Assembly (NCBI RefSeq): GCF_023093595.1
Contig: NZ_JALLIK010000106.1
Span: forward strand, 117,448 to 181,447
DNA from: Thauera aromatica_A
Lineage (GTDB): Bacteria; Pseudomonadota; Gammaproteobacteria; Burkholderiales; Rhodocyclaceae
DNA: 64,000 nucleotides
Direction of reading: 5' to 3'
Below the pieces are notes generated by a model that had not been told where the DNA came from, ran no database searches, and saw only the letters and a program-made list of their open reading frames with translations. The translations under genes and the position numbers were made by a program. Positions 46,405 to 52,518 of this stretch are shown in pieces; position 1 is the first letter of the stretch; every line of letters starts with the position of its first letter.

Positions 46405-47094
46405 CGGCGCATTCTAGGCGGACAAGCGCTTTAAGGCAACGGAGTTGCAATAACGCAGAATCGGAAGAGCACGGAGCTGGAAGAGCATGGAGCCGTAATG
46501 GCGCCCCGTCCCGGACTTCAGCCCTTAATCCGGACCCGGTGCCCGCGCCGGCCTGATTTGCCGAAGGAGGCGGTGTCCATGTGGATCTCCGCACGCAAGA
46601 GTGCCGGTGAAGGCGGACGGGTGTGAAGCCGGAGGGGCGGACAGATTGTCCGTCCTGGCCTACAATCCGCCCTTTCCCACCGATTGAGCACCGCGTGACC
46701 CTGCCCGCTCGCCTCCGCTCCGCCCTTTGCCGCGCTTCGCTGCGCGCGGGTGCCGGTTTGCGCGCGCGCGGCATCCTGTCGCCGCTGCGCGATCTCGCGA
46801 CCCAGCTCGCATTCAAGGTCACAGGGTCTCCCGCCGTGCTTTTCCAGGCCGTGCGGGGATACCACAGGGGCTGAGCCCCACCCCCCGCACGGCACCTTGC
46901 CCGGGACGCGCACACCGCGCCTCCCGTTCAACGTGCAGCTGCCGCGGGGCTTTCTCCAGCTTCCCGCCCATCGACCGTCGAGGCGGTCCGGCCCCGGTCC
47001 ATCCCGACCTTCCCGGCCATCGGCATTGCCCCGCAGGGCTGCACCCGGAACGCCACGCCCGGCACGTGGCGGCGCAATGCACGAGGGGAATGCG
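46405..47094. other. 690-bp region without a confident gene
   Basis: Gap between divergent genes. It contains a TACAAT hexamer (about 46661) and a GTG-initiated 59-codon frame (46695-46874, VTLPARLRSALCRAS...) that I cannot support as a gene. A strong nested hairpin at 46849-46892 and the string GTTGCAATAAC near 46444, which only loosely recalls Zur boxes, are the other points of note. Confidence 0.4.
46849..46892. other. Nested hairpin
   Basis: CCGTGCGGGG (46849-46858) and CCCCGCACGG (46883-46892) are exact complements; inside, GGGGC and GCCCC (46867-46879) form a second stem. It lies about 200 bp upstream of the beta-solenoid gene. It might be a terminator or a structured leader; no T-run follows. 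Confidence 0.45.
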
Positions 47095-47967
47095 ATGGTT
47101 CTCACCAGAAGTTTCGTCAGGGCGAAGCGGCCCTGCACCGATGGATTCCGCTGGTTCGTCCGCCAGTTCGGCGAAGGCGGCAACTACCAGGCCATGCTCG
47201 ACGAGATGGTCGCCGCCGGCCGCGTCGGCGACGCCTGCTGGCTGCTCGAGCAGTTCGGCCCCACCGACGAGGTGCGTGTGGTCGATGCGATCGAGGCCGA
47301 CGCGATCGTGTTCGCCGGCACGCTCGAAGTGCGCGGCGGGGTGGACGTCGATGGCGTGCTCCGCGTCGGCCGTTCGCTGCAGGCCGGAGGTGGGGTGCGC
47401 GCAGGCGGTGAAGTCCGGATCGGCGCCGACCTGCGGGCGGGCGGCGGCGTGCGTGGCGAAGCCGGCGTGCACGTCGGTGGCGACCTGCGCGCGGACTGGG
47501 GCGTGGACTGCGCGGGCGAGCTGCGCTGCGACGGCGGTCTGCGCACCGGCTGGGACCTGCGCTGCGGCGCCCGCCTGCTTGTGGCCGGCAACGTCTGCGT
47601 CGGTCTCGATCTGCTCGCCGACGAAGGCGTGCGTTGCGCCAGGGGGCTGCAGGCGGGCGCTGACATTCGGGTGGCGGACACGCTGCGTGCCGGGCAGGGG
47701 ATCGCCGCGGGCGGCTCGATCCATGCCGGCCTGCACCTCGAAGCCGGCTGGGGGATCAAGGCCGGTGGCGTGATCGCCGCCGCGGGCGCGATTCGCGCCG
47801 GCGAGAGCCTGGTCGCCGGGGAGGCGATCCGCGCCGGTGCGGGCTATGGCGTGTTCGCCGGTCTCGACGTGCAGATGGCAGCCTGGGAAGCGAGCGCGCG
47901 AGTGAGCGCGCCGCAGCGCCCCGCAGGCCTGATGAGCGGCTGGTGGGCCGGCCCGGCGGCGTACTGA
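47095..47967 (+). CDS. Predicted beta-solenoid repeat protein (bactofilin-like pattern)
   Basis: A 290-residue protein. Residues 1-55 look helical (FVRAKRPCTDGFRWFVRQFG, LDEMVAAGRVGDACWLLEQFG). Residues about 60-265 are a run of short repeats in which Gly alternates with Val/Leu/Ile and Ala (for example VRAGGEVRIGADLRAGGGV and GIAAGGSIHAGLHLEAGWGIK), the pattern of right-handed beta-helices such as bactofilins or hexapeptide-repeat proteins. No signal peptide. ATG 47095 is 6 bases after GAGGGG; ATG 47077 is the alternative. The GNAT-like gene follows after 14 bp with its own GGAGG, so they form a two-gene unit. Function unknown; assembly into a scaffold or filament is inference. Confidence 0.75.
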   Translation: MVLTRSFVRAKRPCTDGFRWFVRQFGEGGNYQAMLDEMVAAGRVGDACWLLEQFGPTDEVRVVDAIEADAIVFAGTLEVRGGVDVDGVLRVGRSLQAGGGVRAGGEVRIGADLRAGGGVRGEAGVHVGGDLRADWGVDCAGELRCDGGLRTGWDLRCGARLLVAGNVCVGLDLLADEGVRCARGLQAGADIRVADTLRAGQGIAAGGSIHAGLHLEAGWGIKAGGVIAAAGAIRAGESLVAGEAIRAGAGYGVFAGLDVQMAAWEASARVSAPQRPAGLMSGWWAGPAAY

Positions 47968-47981
47968 GCGGAGGTCGTGCC

Positions 47982-48815
47982 ATGAACACCCTCGCCCTGC
48001 ACCGGCGCGGCCTGCCCGCCCGCCCTACCCTGCGCTCCCACCGTTCCAGCTTCTCCCCGCGCTCGGCGCTCGCCTTTCCGCAGCCGCCGCCGAGTGGTGC
48101 CGCACGGGCGGTGGGGTGTGCCGCCTGGCCCGCGGCCTTTCACTCCGCGCTCGGCACTGCAGTCGCCGCCGTCCTCCGCCGCGTGCTGCCGCCGCCGCGG
48201 ATGGAATTGCGTATCGACGTCAATCGGCCCGACGCCGGCATCGAAGCCGAACTCGACACCCTGTACGGCCGGCTGCACAGCCCGGGCGACCCGATCCACC
48301 GCTGCACCCGCCTGCCTGCGCTGCTCCCCGGCCTGGTCTTTCACCATCGAGAGGCCGACGGCGAACACTATGTTTACGTCGAAGACCCGGCCCGCGCGCG
48401 GCTCGCGGGCTATACCGTGTTCAATCGCCTGATCGAGGTCGATCGCCGCACCGATCGTCACGTGCGCTCGCCGCACTCCAAATACGCGCCGGCCTACCAG
48501 GGGCGCGGCATCGCCAGCGCGGTGTACGGCTGGGGGCTCGACCGCGGCTTCTGCCTGGTCAGCGGTGCGCGCCAGTCGGAGGGGGCGCATGCGCTGTGGC
48601 GCGCCCTCGCCCGCCGCCGCCCGCTGCGCTGGGTCGCCCTGCGCGCCAGGCGCATGCACGATCTCGGCGTCTCCATTCCGCCCGCACGCGCGGCCGAACT
48701 CGACACCCGCATGATCCTGCTCGGCGCAGGCTGGAGCGTCGCGCGCCTGCACGCGCAAGGCTTGCTCCATCCGCCGGCCGACGCGGCCAACGACGCGATA
48801 CGGAAGCGTGCTTGA
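47982..48815 (+). CDS. GNAT-like N-acetyltransferase-fold protein
   Basis: A 277-residue protein. Its N-terminal 70 residues are Arg/Ala/Pro-rich and partly hydrophobic. The GNAT acetyl-CoA motif is seen as APAYQGRGIASAVYGWGLDRG, followed by FCLVSGARQSEGAHALWRALARR, which matches the beta4-alpha3 region. Catalytic residues and substrate are unclear. It sits 14 bp downstream of the beta-solenoid gene, and modification of that protein is a reasonable but untested guess. Confidence 0.7.
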   Translation: MNTLALHRRGLPARPTLRSHRSSFSPRSALAFPQPPPSGAARAVGCAAWPAAFHSALGTAVAAVLRRVLPPPRMELRIDVNRPDAGIEAELDTLYGRLHSPGDPIHRCTRLPALLPGLVFHHREADGEHYVYVEDPARARLAGYTVFNRLIEVDRRTDRHVRSPHSKYAPAYQGRGIASAVYGWGLDRGFCLVSGARQSEGAHALWRALARRRPLRWVALRARRMHDLGVSIPPARAAELDTRMILLGAGWSVARLHAQGLLHPPADAANDAIRKRA

Positions 48816-48860
48816 GCGGGACGGGCGGCGTCGAAGAACTCCACGTTGGCCTTCACCCCC

Positions 48861-48929
48861 GGAGCGCAGCAGGCGCCAGGCGGGGTGGTGGCTGCGCAGG
48901 GCGTCGAGGGTGGCGAAGTCGAGGGGCAT
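48861..48929 (-). pseudogene. N-terminal remnant of a DUF3375 (JetA/Wadjet-type) gene
   Basis: The first 22 codons (MPLDFATLDALRSHHPAWRL plus LRS) match the start of DUF3375 proteins, which typically open with a Leu-x-x-x-His-Pro-Ala-Trp-Arg-Leu-Leu motif. DUF3375 is the JetA component of type I Wadjet plasmid-defence systems. Beyond codon 22 the similarity stops; the next frame reads VKANVEFFDAARP to about 48830, another unidentified fragment. No jetB, jetC or jetD is nearby, so this is a relic. Based on remembered family pattern only. Confidence 0.45.
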
Positions 48930-48932
48930 GGG

Positions 48933-49211
48933 TCAGGCACGGTCCTCTCGGGTGTGCCACAGCCGCAGGACGTAGATGACCGAGTCCCGGATCTCGTAGC
49001 GCACCTCGTACTGCGCGACCAGGATCCGCCGTACCTCGCGCGGCGCGAACTGGAAAAGCTGTTCGCCGATGCGCGGGTTGCTCAGCAGGATGATCGGGGC
49101 CTTGGTCAGCGCCTGTACCGTCTTTGCAGCGGCCTGCCTGTTCACCGGCGCCAGTAACTCATGAAGGCGCGCCAGATCGGCAAGCGCCTTGCTGGTCCAT
49201 TTCAGCTCCAT
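48933..49211 (-). CDS. parE: RelE/ParE-type toxin
   Basis: A 92-residue RelE/ParE superfamily toxin. It starts MELKWTSKALADLARLHELL and ends VRRILVAQYEVRYEIRDSVIYVLRLWHTRE, matching the ParE strand order and the R/Y positions near the C-terminus. Its ATG overlaps the antitoxin stop by one base (TGATG), so the two are translationally coupled. Whether it targets gyrase, as ParE does, or mRNA, as RelE does, cannot be read from sequence. Confidence 0.85.
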   Translation of the reverse strand: MELKWTSKALADLARLHELLAPVNRQAAAKTVQALTKAPIILLSNPRIGEQLFQFAPREVRRILVAQYEVRYEIRDSVIYVLRLWHTREDRA

Positions 49212-49480
49212 CAGCGCGGCAGCGGCAGGGGCTGGTCGGTGCCCAGGCTGTCGGCCCAGGTCTGCACCGCGAGATGGTCGACGACGAGACCGGCGTCCAC
49301 ATCGGCGAGCGCCTCCTGGGTCAGGCGATCGCGCTCTTCCTCCTGGGCGATCCAGGCGGAGAGCGCTTGCTTCATGATCCAGCCGCGCGAGCGCTCCAGC
49401 CTCGCGGCCATCTGATCGACCTTCTCGGCGAGCGGGAGCGGCACATGGGCGGTGAGCACTTTGGTTGCGGCTTGCGTCAT
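49211..49480 (-). CDS. parD: Ribbon-helix-helix antitoxin (ParD/CopG-like)
   Basis: An 89-residue antitoxin: N-terminal ribbon-helix-helix (TAHVPLPLAEKVDQMAARL, then RSRGWIMKQALSAWIAQEEE) that binds its own operator as a dimer, and a C-terminal toxin-neutralising tail (ADVDAGLVVDHLAVQTWADSLG). First gene of the parDE-like pair; a near-consensus promoter lies 82 bp upstream. Confidence 0.85.
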   Translation of the reverse strand: MTQAATKVLTAHVPLPLAEKVDQMAARLERSRGWIMKQALSAWIAQEEERDRLTQEALADVDAGLVVDHLAVQTWADSLGTDQPLPLPR

Positions 49481-49561
49481 CTGGAGACTCGTCGGTTGGG
49501 AGCGGGTGCCGGGAAGCGGTCCTGAGGAGCCGCTTCATGCGTTCAGTGCGATGCTGAAAAA

Positions 49562-49590
49562 ATCATAGTGATTGAAAATGAATCAATCAA
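49562..49590 (-). promoter_or_regulatory. Sigma70-type promoter of the parDE-like operon
   Basis: On the minus strand: -35 TTGATT (49590-49585), 17-bp spacer, -10 TATGAT (49567-49562). The AT-rich TGATTGAAAATGAATCA-like dyad within the spacer could be the ParD operator. Confidence 0.75.
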
Positions 49591-49627
49591 GGACGCGATG
49601 TCGAACGCCGCAATACAGCCCGCCTTC

Positions 49628-49891
49628 CTACTCGTAATGCGACCACATCCTCAGCACGCGAACCACGCGCTCCTCGGCGAAGACCTCATAGACCAGGCGG
49701 TGCTGGATGTTGATCCGGCGCGAGTAGGCCCCGGCAAGGTCGCCCACGAGCTTCTCGTAGGGCGGGGGCGTCTGGAAGGGATCATTCGCCAGGATCGCGA
49801 GCAAGTCCTGGGCCTTCGACTTCAGGCCGGCGGCCGCCAGCTTCTTCGCGTCCTTCTGGGCGTGGTTCGAGAACACGAGCTGCCAGCTCAC
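49628..49891 (-). CDS. yoeB: YoeB-type mRNA interferase toxin
   Basis: An 87-residue YoeB toxin, a ribosome-dependent mRNA endonuclease. N-terminus MSWQLVFSNHAQKDAKKLA, the mid-segment NDPFQTPPPYEKLVGDLAGAYSRRIN, and a C-terminus ending WSHYE with the conserved His-Tyr. Its start overlaps the yefM stop by 4 bp (ATGA). Confidence 0.93.
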   Translation of the reverse strand: MSWQLVFSNHAQKDAKKLAAAGLKSKAQDLLAILANDPFQTPPPYEKLVGDLAGAYSRRINIQHRLVYEVFAEERVVRVLRMWSHYE

Positions 49892-50130
49892 CAGTCGAGC
49901 TCCCGGGCGCTCTCGTCAAGCGGCTCGGCCATGCCCTCCTTGATGGACTCGCGCATCCCCGGGATGGAAAGCAGGTGAAGCGTTTCCTGGATGGCCTGCC
50001 AGTCTTCCGCGGAGAGCAAGACGGCGCTCGTGCGCTTGCCCGCGATGTGGATGGGCTGATGGGACTCTGCGGCCTGATCGATGAGGCGGTACAGGTTGGC
50101 CCGTGCCTCGGAAGCGGTGAGCGTGGTCAT
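49888..50130 (-). CDS. yefM: YefM-type antitoxin (Phd/YefM family)
   Basis: An 80-residue antitoxin with the Phd/YefM N-terminal DNA-binding fold (MTTLTASEARANLYRLIDQAA, VLLSAEDWQAIQETLHLLS) and an acidic C-terminal toxin-binding tail. Co-expressed with yoeB by a 4-bp overlap. Its operator is visible just upstream (50154-50182). Confidence 0.93.
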   Translation of the reverse strand: MTTLTASEARANLYRLIDQAAESHQPIHIAGKRTSAVLLSAEDWQAIQETLHLLSIPGMRESIKEGMAEPLDESARELDW

Positions 50131-50153
50131 TGCGGGTCTCCGTTGGTGCGGAT

Positions 50154-50182
50154 AACGTACGCGTTAGCGTACGTTGTGTCAA
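50154..50182 (-). promoter_or_regulatory. yefM-yoeB promoter with overlapping operator palindrome
   Basis: On the minus strand: -35 TTGACA (50182-50177), 17-bp spacer, -10 TACGTT (50159-50154). A 9-bp inverted repeat AACGTACGC / GCGTACGTT with a 4-bp spacer (50154-50175) covers the -10 and most of the spacer. Its two CGTACG cores (50156-50161 and 50168-50173) are 12 bp apart centre to centre, the geometry reported for the TGTACA cores of the E. coli yefM operator. Confidence 0.8.
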
Positions 50183-50342
50183 TCCTGGCGTTTGTTCCTG
50201 GCGTTTGTTTTGGGGCAGCAAGTTCCTGTTCGCGGATGCTGCCGAAACCGGACGCTGTGACAGCCGGAGCGCAGTAGTCGTTTGGATAGCGAGTACAGCA
50301 GGGAAACGGTCGACCGGTACAGCCCCTTCCAGACCAAGGTCC

Positions 50343-51533
50343 TTAGATCTGCCGCTTGATCCGCATCGCCAGGGTGCTGACGCCGATGAAGGCGACGCCC
50401 ATGAGGACCAGCGAGATCGGCCAGCCGAGCGAATCCACGAAGTGTCGGGCGGTGAAGTAGCCGATGAAACCGAGCATCGCGAGCACCGTGGTCAGGAGCA
50501 GCGCGCGACTCTGCAGCCGCACGCAGGCGTAGAGCATCGCGGCGGTGACGGCGAAATAGAGCAGCTCGACCGGGGTCTGGCGCAGCAGGTCGAAGAGGCC
50601 GCTGTAGGCGAGCGCCGAGCCGATCAGGTAGCCGAGGCCGGCTAGCCGGAGCTGCCGCCCGTCCTTGTGCAGGCCGTAGGCGGCCGACATGACCGAGGCG
50701 CCGGTCAGCAGCGCGGCCCAGTCGGCCGCGGCGGCGATGGCGACGCGGTCGAACAAGCCGGCGTTGAGCCAGCACAGCGCGATCAGGTAGGCAAACTCGG
50801 CGAGGCTGCGCTGCGGCGACTTTTCAAGCCCGCTGGCGACCACGAACAGCGAGGCGCCGAGGACGAGCGCGCTGAAGCCCGCCGGCACGTCGAGCAGGTC
50901 GAGGCCGACCGACAGAAAGGCGTAGACGAAGCACAGGGCGGTGAAGGCGAGCACGCTCAGCGCGTACTGGCGAAACAGCAGGCCCTGATGAATCGCCATC
51001 GTGCCGAACACGGCGAGCGCAGCCAGCCGCCAGTCGTCGCCGCGCGGAAAGACCTCGTGGATGAAGACGAACCAGCCGCTCGTCAGCATGAACGCCGTCG
51101 CCAGCGTCAGCGGCAGGACGAGCTTGGGAAACTTCTTCTCGTGCAGCGCCGAGACCAGCACGACCAGCAGCGCATAACCGACGCCGAGGGTGACGACGAT
51201 GCGCATGACGCTGCCCATGCGGTTCCAGAACATGCCGATGTAGGTGCCGATGCCGGCGAGGATGAAGATCGCGCCGAGGTAGATGAAGAGCGTTCGTGCA
51301 ATCTCGCCGCTGCTGCGTGTGGGTGCTGCGGTCGAGATCAGTGTCGGATCGCGGTATACCGCAGCGACTTCAGCCGGCGAGATGTCATGGGCACGCATCA
51401 ACTCGGCGATCTTGCCGAGCGCGCTGGTCTTGTCGTTGATCGCGCGGCTGCCGAACAGCGCCGCGGCCAGCGGCCAGCCCCACCAGCCGCCGGCGAGGAC
51501 GATCAGCACGATCAGCAGCAGGAGCCAGATCAC
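50343..51533 (-). CDS. DUF2157 family membrane protein
   Basis: A 396-residue protein with about twelve transmembrane segments after a short soluble part (about 25-70: LGKIAELMRAHDISPAEVAAVY). This N-terminal plus multi-helix arrangement fits DUF2157. GTG start at 51533 overlaps the stop of the upstream gene (GTGA), so the two are translationally coupled. Function unknown. Confidence 0.8.
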   Translation of the reverse strand: MIWLLLLIVLIVLAGGWWGWPLAAALFGSRAINDKTSALGKIAELMRAHDISPAEVAAVYRDPTLISTAAPTRSSGEIARTLFIYLGAIFILAGIGTYIGMFWNRMGSVMRIVVTLGVGYALLVVLVSALHEKKFPKLVLPLTLATAFMLTSGWFVFIHEVFPRGDDWRLAALAVFGTMAIHQGLLFRQYALSVLAFTALCFVYAFLSVGLDLLDVPAGFSALVLGASLFVVASGLEKSPQRSLAEFAYLIALCWLNAGLFDRVAIAAAADWAALLTGASVMSAAYGLHKDGRQLRLAGLGYLIGSALAYSGLFDLLRQTPVELLYFAVTAAMLYACVRLQSRALLLTTVLAMLGFIGYFTARHFVDSLGWPISLVLMGVAFIGVSTLAMRIKRQI

Positions 51534-52141
51534 GGCAGCACCCAGCCGACGAAGCGGACCGTGTTGCCGTAGTAGGCGCCTTCGGTGTTGGGCAGCCGGA
51601 TGCTGCGCCCGTCCTTGATGAGTTCGGCCTGGATCCGGTAGCGCGAAGAACCGAAGAACAGGCCGTCGAAGACGTTTCCGCCGTAGCCGTCGGCGCCGCT
51701 GCGGAACGTGTAGCCGTCGGGCGCCAGGCTCGACGAATCGACCTTGAGCTCGGCGAGGTCGGGGACGTCGATGGGGGTCACGCGCGGTGTCTTCTCCGCC
51801 TCGACCGGGCGCCCGCTGTTGGGGGCGAGGCCGGGCGGCAACGGCAGCGCGATTTCCCTCACCGCGCCGGTTTTCGGGTTGAAGCGCCACAGCCGCGGGG
51901 TCTGGTAGGGCTGCATATTGCCGACGTAGCTGACCTGCACGCGATCACCGACGACCGCGATCTGGATCGCGTTGTGCGCGTTGTTGTAGAAGTTGTAGTT
52001 GGTCGCGTACAGCACCTCGTACTGCGGCGGTGCGACCAGCAGGGCGGGAATGCCCGAGATGGCGAGGAATACGGCGACGAGCAGCAGCGGCAGGCCGAGC
52101 CCGAAGGCGATGGTCGGGTTGTCGCGGATGAATTTTTTCAT
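51530..52141 (-). CDS. Membrane-anchored partner of the DUF2157 protein
   Basis: A 203-residue protein with one N-terminal transmembrane helix (about 11-35, GLGLPLLLVAVFLAISGIPALL) and a soluble, probably periplasmic, beta-rich region (QYEVLYATNYNFYNNAHNA, FRSGADGYGGNVFDGLFFG, NTVRFVGWVLP). It stands in the position where GDYXXLXY-type proteins accompany DUF2157, but that motif is not present. GGAG precedes the ATG. Function unknown. Confidence 0.7.
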   Translation of the reverse strand: MKKFIRDNPTIAFGLGLPLLLVAVFLAISGIPALLVAPPQYEVLYATNYNFYNNAHNAIQIAVVGDRVQVSYVGNMQPYQTPRLWRFNPKTGAVREIALPLPPGLAPNSGRPVEAEKTPRVTPIDVPDLAELKVDSSSLAPDGYTFRSGADGYGGNVFDGLFFGSSRYRIQAELIKDGRSIRLPNTEGAYYGNTVRFVGWVLP

Positions 52142-52518
52142 GCGGGTCGCTCCGGTCCCGGTGGCTTGGGGGCATGGCAGTCCGAGCGCGTGAGCATAGC
52201 AGCGGGATCGTGGGGGCGTTCGGTGCCGCGGAAAGACGTGGGGTTGATGATCCTGCTGGTGGGGCTGCCAACAGTCGAGGGACATTTCTCGGGAGGGATC
52301 GATGGTGGTCGCAGACGGACGGATTGTAGCGTTCGCGGGGCACGTGCATGTCATCGAGGCGGTCGCGCGCACGCTCGGGGCCCTGTCGCGGCCGGCTTTC
52401 CCGTCGGTAACAGTCAAAGGAAAAGGGCGGGGAACCCTACCGGATTCGCCCGCCCTTTCTGGCCGTCCGCCAATAATTGGCTAGCCATTTGCCAGTTTGT
52501 GGTCGCTGCTACAAGAAC
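52142..52518. other. Intergenic region between the DUF2157 unit and gyrB
   Basis: A 377-bp gap upstream of the DUF2157 operon and downstream of gyrB. It holds the gyrB terminator (52412-52458) and presumably the operon promoter. Short frames on both strands (for example 52302-52484) lack gene-like features. Confidence 0.4.
52412..52458 (-). terminator. Rho-independent terminator of gyrB
   Basis: AAAGGGCGGG (52422-52431) pairs with CCCGCCCTTT (52449-52458). On the minus strand the stem is followed by TTCCTTTGAC. It is 60 bp past the gyrB stop. Confidence 0.75.

Noticed and set aside
46695..46874. GTG-initiated 59-codon frame
   Set aside because: No ribosome-binding site or recognisable domain; its end overlaps a strong hairpin.
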